From Woeseiaceae bacterium (lineage in GTDB: Bacteria > Pseudomonadota > Gammaproteobacteria > Steroidobacterales > Woeseiaceae), in assembly GCA_013138675.1 (NCBI GenBank), contig WTCH01000139.1:1-16701 (forward strand): a stretch of DNA of 16,701 nt, written 5' to 3'. This document shows, one piece after another, positions 1-6,784 of this stretch. Numbering within the stretch: the stretch's first letter is position 1; each line of letters begins with the position of its first letter. The position numbers were made by a program, and so were the translations under genes. Under the pieces are notes generated by a model. That model was not told where the DNA came from and searched no databases. It saw only the letters and a list, made by a program, of their open reading frames with translations.

Positions 1-132
1 AAGCGTACTGCCGGCGTTAAAGACAGTGGCAGCCTGTTTCCGGGCCACGGTGGTGTGCTCGATCGCATCGACAGTGTTGCTGCTGCGGCGCCCTTGTTTG
101 CATTGGGCATCAGCTGGGTGGGACTGAGCTGA
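1..132 (+). CDS. cdsA: Phosphatidate cytidylyltransferase CdsA, C-terminal fragment
   Basis: Only the last 43 codons are present; the gene enters from the left edge in frame 1 and ends at TGA 130-132. CdsA is an inner-membrane enzyme that makes CDP-diacylglycerol from CTP and phosphatidic acid, the branch point for all phospholipids. The fragment starts with the family signature: KR, then KDSG, then PGHGGVLDRID, whose acidic and His residues belong to the metal and substrate site. It ends in a short hydrophobic segment (about residues 28-43 of the fragment), as expected for the last membrane helix. A following ORF starts at 132 and overlaps this stop by one base. In gammaproteobacteria cdsA normally sits just upstream of dxr or rseP, which agrees with the next genes. 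Confidence 0.95.
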   Translation, partial: KRTAGVKDSGSLFPGHGGVLDRIDSVAAAAPLFALGISWVGLS

Positions 133-251
133 TGAGTCGTTCAGTCGCCGTTCATTTTTCTCACTCCACACTGTGGGGAACTGCGAGCATTACTCTCAGT
201 CAACACTATGCAGTGCAGCTTACGACGACAGGAATGAATTGCCATGGTTGA
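132..251 (+). CDS. 39-codon ORF of unknown status in the usual dxr slot
   Basis: An ATG at 132 overlaps the cdsA stop by one base (TGATG), and the frame stays open for 39 codons to TGA 249-251, ending 8 nt inside rseP in another frame. I do not recognise a complete protein. In many gammaproteobacteria the gene that starts exactly here, directly after cdsA, is dxr (DXP reductoisomerase). The first residues (MSRSVAV) resemble a DXR N-terminus, and scattered later residues can be aligned loosely. The nucleotide-binding GSTGSIG motif expected right after SVAV is not there. It could be a scar left by dxr loss, a leader peptide coupling cdsA to rseP translation, or a chance ORF. A candidate sigma-E promoter lies inside it, and transcripts from that promoter would lack its start codon. 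Confidence 0.25.
   Translation: MSRSVAVHFSHSTLWGTASITLSQHYAVQLTTTGMNCHG
177..204 (+). promoter_or_regulatory. Candidate sigma-E (RpoE)-type promoter for rseP-bamA-skp-lpx
   Basis: GGAACTG at 177-183 matches six of seven bases of the sigma-E -35 element GGAACTT. After a 16-bp spacer (184-199), TCAAC at 200-204 matches four of five bases of the -10 element TCAAA. The predicted transcription start is near 210-212, leaving a leader of about 33 nt before the rseP ATG. In E. coli, sigma-E drives this same gene block (rseP, bamA, skp, lpxD, fabZ). The match is by eye only; the spacing and gene context are the strongest support. Confidence 0.5.
230..234 (+). promoter_or_regulatory. Ribosome binding site of rseP
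   Basis: AGGAA ends 9 nt before the ATG at 244. It supports that ATG as the rseP start, which also places the HExxH zinc motif at the same residue numbers as in E. coli RseP. Confidence 0.7.
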
Positions 252-1572
252 TGCTTTGACAAACCTGCTCGCCTTTATTGTCGCGATCAGCGTTCTCGTT
301 GCGATTCACGAGTACGGCCATTACATCGTCGGACGTTGGACGGGAATGAAAGTGCTGCGCTTCTCGATCGGATTCGGCAAGCCGATCTGGAGTTGGGTGC
401 GCGGTGCCGATAAAACAGAATACTGTATCTCTGCGATTCCGCTGGGCGGCTATGTTCGTTTTCTCGATGAGCGTGAAGGGCCGATAGCGCCTGAAGATGA
501 AGGGCGTGCATTCAATCATCGCCCCATCCCGGCGCGTATTGCGGTGCTGTTAGCCGGTCCGCTATTCAATTTCATGTTCGCTATCTTTGCCTACTGGCTG
601 ATATCGATGGATGGTGTTCCCGCCCTGCGTCCCGCCATTGGTGAGGTGGTCCCACAGTCCTATGCGGCCGAAGCGGGACTCGAGACGGGCGACCAGATTG
701 TCGCAGTTGGTGATACTGATACGTCGAACTGGCAGCAAGCCCTCATGGCGATGTTCGACAACATGGTCTCGGATGGTCGTATTCCGATGACGCTCGAGGA
801 CCTCCAGGGACGCCAGCGCCAGGCTGTGATCCAGATTGGTGCTGATTCGACAAGACTGACAGAACCGGGATTGCTGTTTGATGGCATCGGCTTCAGACCC
901 GGGTCGCCGCCCGTCGTGCTGGATGATCCGATTGAAAATGAAGCGGCCGCCGCCGCAGGGATGCGCAAAGGTGATCGTGTTGTTTCGGTTGATCGACAGC
1001 CAATCCTCGGTTTTGGTGATCTTATAAACGCCGTAACCGAACGTCCCGGCGAACGCGTTGAAATCGGTGCAATACGAGAAGGACGCGTCGAGCGATTCAG
1101 TGTCGTCATAGGCACTCGCGAGGTAGAAGGAAACACCACGGGCTTCCTCGGCGTCAGGGCGATGCTCGACGAGCTTGGCCCTGTTGAAGCTATCCCAAAC
1201 GCCTTCCAGGAAACCTGGACGCAGACGATGTTCACGCTGCGCATGCTTGGCAGGATGGTCACAGGTGACGTGTCGATCAAGAACATTAGCGGCCCCATCA
1301 ACATTGCACAATTTGCGGGAGAATCGGCCCAGCGCGGGTTGCGTTATTTTCTGGGTTTTTTGGCTATGATCAGCATCAGCCTGGGCGTACTTAATCTGTT
1401 GCCGGTTCCGGTTCTGGACGGTGGCCAGATCGTTTACCAGACGGTTGAGCTGGTCAAGGGCAGTCCGCTGTCCGAACGCTCGCAGATTGTTGGGCAACAA
1501 TTCGGCATACTCGCGCTTATAGTTTTGATGAGTTTTGCCTTTTATAACGACATTGCGAGAATACTCGGTTGA
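244..1572 (+). CDS. rseP: Site-2 intramembrane zinc metalloprotease RseP
   Basis: Predicted inner-membrane site-2 protease that cuts anti-sigma factor RseA after DegS, releasing sigma-E, and also removes leftover signal peptides. The 442 residues are close to E. coli (450). The first membrane helix carries HEYGH (H22, E23, H26), the zinc and catalytic site; the third zinc ligand is D392 in NLLPVPVLDGG, in the third membrane segment. A second membrane segment lies at about 98-120 (VLLAGPLFNF) and the last at about 420-440. Two PDZ domains fill the periplasmic part, roughly 125-215 and 220-305. All catalytic residues are intact. The gene follows a possible sigma-E promoter and is directly followed by bamA, so the protease that activates sigma-E would be in a sigma-E-controlled operon. 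Its stop TGA (1570-1572) lies 17 nt before the bamA ATG. Confidence 0.97.
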   Translation: MVDALTNLLAFIVAISVLVAIHEYGHYIVGRWTGMKVLRFSIGFGKPIWSWVRGADKTEYCISAIPLGGYVRFLDEREGPIAPEDEGRAFNHRPIPARIAVLLAGPLFNFMFAIFAYWLISMDGVPALRPAIGEVVPQSYAAEAGLETGDQIVAVGDTDTSNWQQALMAMFDNMVSDGRIPMTLEDLQGRQRQAVIQIGADSTRLTEPGLLFDGIGFRPGSPPVVLDDPIENEAAAAAGMRKGDRVVSVDRQPILGFGDLINAVTERPGERVEIGAIREGRVERFSVVIGTREVEGNTTGFLGVRAMLDELGPVEAIPNAFQETWTQTMFTLRMLGRMVTGDVSIKNISGPINIAQFAGESAQRGLRYFLGFLAMISISLGVLNLLPVPVLDGGQIVYQTVELVKGSPLSERSQIVGQQFGILALIVLMSFAFYNDIARILG

Positions 1573-1589
1573 GGAAAAGCAAGAACAAG

Positions 1590-3968
1590 ATGATCAGACG
1601 CCTGACAACTACTGCATTGTGTCTGCTGTTGCCGACGCTGGCACTGGCGCAATCTGATTTCGTCGTGCGCGACATGAGGGTCGAGGGCCTGCAGCGCATT
1701 TCCGAGGGTACGGTCTTCAATTACCTGCCAATCAACATCGGCGATCGTGTTGACCAGATTCGCGTGCAGGAGTCGATTCGAGCGCTGTATGGACAGGGCT
1801 TGTTTGACGACATCGAAATTCGCCGTGATGGAGAGACCCTGATTGTCGTCGTGCAAGAGCGTCCTTCGATTGAGAGTTTCGATATTGAAGGCAACAAGGA
1901 CATCAAGACCGAAGATCTGACCGAGTCGCTGCGCGGCGTTGGCTTGGCCAAAGGACGTACATTCGACCAGTCTGTTCTCGACGAAGTCGCCGGTTTTCTG
2001 CGCGAGCAGTACTACGATCGCGGCAAGTATGGGGTAGTGGTCAATACGTCGGTCATCGACACGCCTAATAATACGGTGCGTATTCGCATCGATGTGAAAG
2101 AGGGCGAGCGCGCGAAGATTCGACAGGTGAATATCGTCGGCAACGAAACGTTTGAAGAAAATGATATTCGCAGTGACTTTGAACTCGACACCGGCAATTG
2201 GCTTTCCTGGATTCGACAGGACGATCGCTACGCGAAGGAATCGCTCGAAGGCGATCTTGAAAAACTGCGTTCGTTTTACATGGACAGGGGCTACGCGGAT
2301 TTTCGTGTCGATTCGACACAGGTTGCGATTTCACCAAACAAGAAAGACATATTTGTAACGATTGGTATTCATGAAGGTGACCTATACACGGTCTCCGACG
2401 TGAAGATCGTTGGTGAAATGGTTGTCCCGGAAGAACTGCTGCGTGCGATGGTGCTTGCGCAACCAGGATCCATTTTCAATCAGCGCGCCTTAACCCAATC
2501 CACCGAATTCATGTCATTCCGTCTTGGCGAACAAGGCTATGCAAACGCCGAGATCGAGCCCGTTCCTGAGCTCAACCACGAAACCAAGGAAGCCGAGATC
2601 ACATTCTATGTGGATCCGAAGAGTCGTGTTTACGTTCGGCGTATCAATTTTCACGGCGTTGATGAAGTTAACGACGAGGTTTTGCGGCGAGAGATGCGGC
2701 AAATGGAGAGCTCGTACCTGTCCAATAATCTTGTAGAACGATCGAAGGTGCTGCTGCAACGATTGCCGTATGTAGAAGCTGTCGAAGTCAATAACACGCC
2801 CGTGCCTGGTGTTCCGGACATGGTGGATATTGATTTTAATCTTACGTACCGCATGCCAGGGCAGTTCAGCGGCGGTCTTGGCTACTCGGAATCGCAGAAA
2901 TTGATGCTGAATGGCAGCATCGTGCACACGAACTTCCTCGGTACAGGCAATCGTGTAGCGCTCGAGGCAGTGTCAGGTAAGTATCAGAAGCTCGCTAGTC
3001 TGTCGCATACCGATCCGTACCGAAGCATGGATGGGGTCAGTCGTACAGTCAGCATTAATTATCGTGATATTACCCAGTTCACATCGGCCGCATCCGATTT
3101 TTCGACGACAAGTGGTGGCCTGACAGTCAACTATGGCTATCCGATTACCGAATTCCAGCGAGTTTCGTTTGGCTTGGCCTATCAGCGTTCTGAACTCCTG
3201 GCGTCGAGGTCGAGCACGCAGCAAGCGCAGGACTGGGTACTCAATAACGGCAATCCGTTTATTGAGGACACCGGGGCCGGTTTCGCGTTTTTTGGCACCA
3301 ATTTTGATACGGTCGAAATGATCGCAGGATGGTCGTTCGATAGTCGCAACCGGGCATTGTTTGCAGATCGTGGTACGCGCCAAAATATCTCATTGACCGT
3401 GGCCGTACCCGGTAGTGATGTCGAGTACTTCCAGGCGCGGTACAACTTTACAAAGTACATTCCCTTGTTCGGCCGATGGGTCGGCAGGATAAATGCGGAA
3501 TTTGGGCTTTCGCAAGCCATGGGCGACACGACTGCTGCACCCCCATACAAGCAATTCTACGGCGGCGGGCCGTCATCGGTGCGCGGCTTCAAGGAATCTT
3601 ACCTCGGGCCGCGTGACAGCTTCGGTAATCCCTATGGCGGAAACGTGTTGGTTGCGGGTCAGGCAGAGCTCATACTCCCGCTGCCGCAAAAATGGTCCAG
3701 CAAGGCCCGGGCAAGTCTCTTTTACGACATTGGTAACGTATTCAATACGGGCGAGGTCGATTTTACCGACAAACTCGGCGCACCGGTCGAGTACAAGCCG
3801 GACTTTGATGAGCTTCGTGCATCGGTTGGTATTGGCGTACAATGGCTGGCGCCGCTCGGTTTGTTCAGATTCAGTTATGCTTACCCGTTGAATGACTACA
3901 AGGGTAACGACAGGTATTTCGGAGACGAAGTCGAACGATTTCAGTTCTCCATTGGTCAGGCGTTTTAA
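1590..3968 (+). CDS. bamA: Outer-membrane protein assembly factor BamA (Omp85)
   Basis: Core of the BAM complex, which folds beta-barrel proteins into the outer membrane. The chosen ATG at 1590 gives 792 residues and a clean signal peptide: MIRR, a hydrophobic core, and cleavage after ALA at about residue 20. An alternative TTG at 1569 overlaps the rseP stop and would add seven charged residues; the purine-rich GAGGAAAAG before the ATG makes 1590 the better choice. Five POTRA domains fill about residues 21-420, followed by a 16-strand Omp85 barrel. VRGF at 664-667 is the conserved loop-6 motif that packs inside the barrel. The last residue is Phe, as expected for a beta-signal. The gene is followed after 14 nt by skp, whose product delivers unfolded substrates to BAM. 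Confidence 0.97.
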   Translation: MIRRLTTTALCLLLPTLALAQSDFVVRDMRVEGLQRISEGTVFNYLPINIGDRVDQIRVQESIRALYGQGLFDDIEIRRDGETLIVVVQERPSIESFDIEGNKDIKTEDLTESLRGVGLAKGRTFDQSVLDEVAGFLREQYYDRGKYGVVVNTSVIDTPNNTVRIRIDVKEGERAKIRQVNIVGNETFEENDIRSDFELDTGNWLSWIRQDDRYAKESLEGDLEKLRSFYMDRGYADFRVDSTQVAISPNKKDIFVTIGIHEGDLYTVSDVKIVGEMVVPEELLRAMVLAQPGSIFNQRALTQSTEFMSFRLGEQGYANAEIEPVPELNHETKEAEITFYVDPKSRVYVRRINFHGVDEVNDEVLRREMRQMESSYLSNNLVERSKVLLQRLPYVEAVEVNNTPVPGVPDMVDIDFNLTYRMPGQFSGGLGYSESQKLMLNGSIVHTNFLGTGNRVALEAVSGKYQKLASLSHTDPYRSMDGVSRTVSINYRDITQFTSAASDFSTTSGGLTVNYGYPITEFQRVSFGLAYQRSELLASRSSTQQAQDWVLNNGNPFIEDTGAGFAFFGTNFDTVEMIAGWSFDSRNRALFADRGTRQNISLTVAVPGSDVEYFQARYNFTKYIPLFGRWVGRINAEFGLSQAMGDTTAAPPYKQFYGGGPSSVRGFKESYLGPRDSFGNPYGGNVLVAGQAELILPLPQKWSSKARASLFYDIGNVFNTGEVDFTDKLGAPVEYKPDFDELRASVGIGVQWLAPLGLFRFSYAYPLNDYKGNDRYFGDEVERFQFSIGQAF

Positions 3969-3982
3969 GGAATGTATTTTTT

Positions 3983-4525
3983 ATGAGTTTTGTAAAGCAA
4001 CATAGCTACAAATTGGCCCTCGTTCTTGCACTTGTTTGTGCATTTGCTTTGCCGGCCAGTGCACAGGAGTTGAAGGTTGGTGTCGTGAATGTTCCGGCGC
4101 TGATGGAACGATCCCCCCAGACTAAGGCCGCAATGGACGCTCTGCAGGAAGAATTTGCACCGCGCCAACGCGAGTTTCTTGCCAAACAGAAGGAATACGA
4201 GGAGCTCGGAGCCAAGGTCCAGAAAGATGTCGCTGTCATGGGTGAAACCGAGCGCCGCAACGCGGAAAAAAATCTGCGTGATCTGCAGCGCGAAGTAACA
4301 CGATTGCAAAACGAGTTCCGCGAGGACCTGAACCTTCGGCAAAACGAAGAGTTGGGCGCTTTGCAGCAGGCTTTACTGAGGGAGATCCAGGAGTATGCCG
4401 CAGCACAGGGCTATGACCTCATCGTCGGTGACGGCGTCCTGTATGCAAGTGACGCGGTCAATATTACCGAGGACGTTTTGCGTGCCGTGGAGGCCAACTT
4501 CCAGGCAACCAGTGCCGCTCAATAG
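3983..4525 (+). CDS. skp: Periplasmic chaperone Skp/OmpH
   Basis: Predicted Skp: a trimeric periplasmic holdase that carries unfolded outer-membrane proteins to BamA. The 180-residue precursor begins with a signal peptide (charged KQHSYK, hydrophobic core, cleavage after ASA at about residue 27). The mature protein starts with the family's beta-strand (LKVGVVNVPALM). It continues as a long, highly charged coiled coil, about residues 55-125, rich in E, Q, R and K, which forms the tentacles. It returns to the trimer core with YDLIVGDGVLYAS and ITEDVLRAV. An AGGAA sequence 10 nt upstream supports the ATG. Position between bamA and lpxD is the classical one. The gene ends in TAG 4523-4525, in the same frame as lpxD and 12 nt before its GTG. 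Confidence 0.95.
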   Translation: MSFVKQHSYKLALVLALVCAFALPASAQELKVGVVNVPALMERSPQTKAAMDALQEEFAPRQREFLAKQKEYEELGAKVQKDVAVMGETERRNAEKNLRDLQREVTRLQNEFREDLNLRQNEELGALQQALLREIQEYAAAQGYDLIVGDGVLYASDAVNITEDVLRAVEANFQATSAAQ

Positions 4526-4537
4526 ATCGGGCCTCTA

Positions 4538-5551
4538 GTGCCGATCAACCTCGGAGAGCTCGCACAACGATTCGATTGTGAATTGATCGGTGATCCCGGC
4601 GTCCACATCGAGACCCTGGGTACACTGGCAAATGCCGGATCCAACGCCCTGAGCTTCCTGGCTAGCCCGGCCTACAAAAAGCAGCTGCCTTCAACGAAGG
4701 CGGCTGCTGTCGTTTTGCGCACAGACGATGCGTCGGATGCACCTTGCGCCGCGCTGATTAGCAATGATCCCTATGCCTGCTATGCGCGTATGGCTGCGGT
4801 GATCTGTCCGCCGACTGCATACGAGCCGGGAGTTCACGCCTCCGCCGCGGTCGCGTCGTCGGCTGATGTTGCCAACAGTGCACATATCGCGGCCAATGCG
4901 GTTGTCGAAGACAATGCGTTTATCGGCGCAAATACCTATGTCGGCCCGGGTGCCGTTGTTGGTCCTGGTTGCGTAGTCGGCGATGACTGCCGGATTCTCG
5001 CCAATGTGACGCTGGTTCGTGCCGTGACGACTGGTGATCGCTGCATCTTCCACTCCGGCTCGGTCATCGGTGCGGATGGATTTGGCAATGCCATGACGTC
5101 CGACGGGTGGTTAAAAGTCCCTCAGATTGGCGGTGTACGCATTGGCAGTGATGTCGAGATCGGATCGAGCACGACGGTCGACTGTGGCGCGATCGACGAC
5201 ACGGTTATTGAGGACGGCGTTCGTCTGGATAACCAGATTCAGATCGCCCACAACGTGCATATTGGCGAGCATACGGCGATGGCTACAGGTGTCGCGGTCG
5301 CCGGAAGTGCGCATATTGGCAAGCGCTGCATGATGGCCGGTATGGTCGGTATCGCCGGGCATATCGAGATTTGCGATGATGTAACCGTGCTCGGCAAAGC
5401 GATGGTGAGCAAGAGTATTAGGCAACCCGGCGCCTACGCATCGATGTTTCCGATTGAAGATGCACGCAGCTGGAATCGCCGCGTTGCATCGTTCCGCCGA
5501 CTCGATAAATTGATTGGCCGAGTCAGCGAGCTGGAGAAAAAGAACAAATGA
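4538..5551 (+). CDS. lpxD: UDP-3-O-(3-hydroxyacyl)glucosamine N-acyltransferase LpxD
   Basis: Third step of lipid A synthesis: transfers a 3-hydroxyacyl chain from ACP to the 2-amino group of UDP-3-O-acylglucosamine in the cytoplasm. The 337 residues match the family (E. coli 341). The N-terminal domain (about 1-95) binds the uracil. Residues 96-290 are a left-handed beta helix of hexapeptide repeats. GADGFG lies at 178-183 and the catalytic His is H238 in AHNVHIG. The C-terminal helical tail (SFRRLDKLIGRVSELEKKNK) is the ACP-binding extension. The start is GTG at 4538, chosen because the following residues PINLGELAQRFDCELIGD align with the family N-terminus; there is no strong ribosome site, so translation may depend on skp. 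The stop overlaps fabZ (ATGA). Confidence 0.96.
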   Translation: MPINLGELAQRFDCELIGDPGVHIETLGTLANAGSNALSFLASPAYKKQLPSTKAAAVVLRTDDASDAPCAALISNDPYACYARMAAVICPPTAYEPGVHASAAVASSADVANSAHIAANAVVEDNAFIGANTYVGPGAVVGPGCVVGDDCRILANVTLVRAVTTGDRCIFHSGSVIGADGFGNAMTSDGWLKVPQIGGVRIGSDVEIGSSTTVDCGAIDDTVIEDGVRLDNQIQIAHNVHIGEHTAMATGVAVAGSAHIGKRCMMAGMVGIAGHIEICDDVTVLGKAMVSKSIRQPGAYASMFPIEDARSWNRRVASFRRLDKLIGRVSELEKKNK

Positions 5552-6006
5552 CGTCGTATTCCTTCCCGCTCGACGCCGAGATGATCAAGGAGATACTTCC
5601 GCACCGCGAGCCGTTCCTGATGATTGACGAGGTAACGGATTGCGTACCGCATGAGAGTGTCACCGCGATCAAGAATGTTTCCGCGGCCGAGCCACATTTT
5701 GCCGGGCATTTTCCAGATAATCCGGTCATGCCAGGCGTGTTGATCGTCGAAGCGATGGCTCAGGCGGGCGGTGTGTTGTCACATATCAGCAATGGTGATC
5801 TCGAGCCGAAACCGCTGTATATGTTGGCACGCGTCGAGGGTGCGCGGTTCCGCCGTCCCGTTGTGCCCGGTGAGCAACTCGTCATTCGCGTTGTGGCAGA
5901 CAAGGTAAAACGCGGCATGTGGTGGTATCGATGTGAGGCCAGCGTCAGCGATCAGGAAGTCGCATCAGCGACAATTATTTGCGCGCCGGGTGGAGGCGAA
6001 AAGTGA
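5548..6006 (+). CDS. fabZ: 3-hydroxyacyl-ACP dehydratase FabZ
   Basis: Dehydrates 3-hydroxyacyl-ACP to trans-2-enoyl-ACP in fatty acid elongation. It competes with LpxA and LpxD for the same hydroxyacyl-ACP, which is why it commonly sits between them. The 152-residue hot-dog fold has the catalytic pair H54 (in HFAGHFPDNPV) and E68 (in PGVLIVEAMAQ), the same numbers as E. coli. The LPHREPFLMIDEV segment (residues 17-29) is also diagnostic. The start ATG overlaps the lpxD stop by ATGA, with GGAG 11 nt upstream, so it is translationally coupled. The stop overlaps the lpxA GTG start. Confidence 0.97.
   Translation: MTSYSFPLDAEMIKEILPHREPFLMIDEVTDCVPHESVTAIKNVSAAEPHFAGHFPDNPVMPGVLIVEAMAQAGGVLSHISNGDLEPKPLYMLARVEGARFRRPVVPGEQLVIRVVADKVKRGMWWYRCEASVSDQEVASATIICAPGGGEK
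5992..5996 (+). promoter_or_regulatory. Ribosome binding site that fixes the lpxA start
   Basis: GGAGG lies 6 nt before the GTG at 6003 and inside the fabZ 3' end. It decides the lpxA start in favour of GTG 6003 over a further upstream codon at 5979, which would add eight residues with no counterpart in the family. Confidence 0.75.
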
Positions 6007-6773
6007 TTCATGCGTCAGCTATCGTTTCGGATAAGGCGGACCTCGCGGACGATGTCGAGGTTGGGCCGTACTCGATTATCGGCGACAACGTAAAGATCGG
6101 CAGCGGTTCGCGCGTTGACAGCCACGTCGTGATCAATGGTCCGACCGTGATCGGCAACGACAACCATATCTATCAGTTTGCTTCAGTCGGCGACGATCCC
6201 CAGGACAAGAAATACGCGGACGAACCCACAACGCTCACGATGGGCGACCGCAACACCGTTCGCGAGTTCTGCACGATCAGTCGTGGCACGACGCAGGATA
6301 AGGGCGAGACAATCATCGGTGACGACAACTGGATCATGGCGTATGTGCACATTGCACATGACTGCGTAATTGGCGACAAGACGATCATGGCCAACAATGC
6401 GACATTGGCGGGGCATGTCCATGTCGGGGATTGGGCGATCTTTGGTGGTTTTTCCGGAGTGCACCAGTTCTGCCACGTCGGCGCGCACTCGTTCCTCGGC
6501 ATGTATTCCGGTGTTAATCGGGACGTACCTGCCTACACGACTGTTTCGGGGACACCCGCGATTCCGCGTGGCATTAATAGCGAAGGATTGAAACGCCGGG
6601 GCTTCGATGCTGACCAGATCCGTAACATCAAGGATGCTTACCGGCTGGTGTACCGCAAAAGCATGAAACTCAACGAGGCGATTGAAGAGATTACTGCTCG
6701 TTGTGCAACCCAGCCGGAACTTGAATTGTTTCTCGAATCGTTGCGATCGTCCGATCGTGGACCGATTCGCTAG
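6003..6773 (+). CDS. lpxA: Acyl-ACP:UDP-GlcNAc O-acyltransferase LpxA
   Basis: First step of lipid A synthesis: moves a 3-hydroxyacyl chain from ACP to the 3-OH of UDP-GlcNAc. From GTG 6003 the protein has 256 residues (E. coli 262). Residues 1-185 form the left-handed beta helix of hexapeptide repeats; the rest is the helical ACP-binding domain with EGLKRRGF and ending in RGPIR, as in E. coli. The catalytic base is H119 in HIAHDC (E. coli H125); H154 in VHQF corresponds to E. coli H160. At the acyl-chain ruler position (E. coli G173) this protein has M167, the residue that gives C10 preference in Pseudomonas LpxA, so a 3-hydroxydecanoyl donor is predicted. The start overlaps the fabZ stop (GTGA); lpxB follows after 11 nt. 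Confidence 0.96.
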   Translation: MIHASAIVSDKADLADDVEVGPYSIIGDNVKIGSGSRVDSHVVINGPTVIGNDNHIYQFASVGDDPQDKKYADEPTTLTMGDRNTVREFCTISRGTTQDKGETIIGDDNWIMAYVHIAHDCVIGDKTIMANNATLAGHVHVGDWAIFGGFSGVHQFCHVGAHSFLGMYSGVNRDVPAYTTVSGTPAIPRGINSEGLKRRGFDADQIRNIKDAYRLVYRKSMKLNEAIEEITARCATQPELELFLESLRSSDRGPIR

Positions 6774-6784
6774 GCGCCGGGGTC

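Noticed and set aside
562..1500. Long minus-strand open frame of 312 codons opposite rseP
   Set aside because: It lies fully inside rseP, whose catalytic motifs and length prove the plus strand codes. The antisense protein shows no recognisable domain, and long antisense frames are common in GC-rich genes.
1569..1589. TTG start for bamA overlapping the rseP stop
   Set aside because: It would add seven charged residues before the signal peptide. ATG 1590 follows the purine-rich GAGGAAAAG and gives a standard signal peptide. TTG use cannot be fully excluded.
6716..6722. GGAACTT inside lpxA, a perfect sigma-E -35 element
   Set aside because: No TCAAA-like -10 lies at 15-17 bp; the nearest, TCGAA, is only about 10 bp away. 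The bases are explained as codons for E-L in lpxA.
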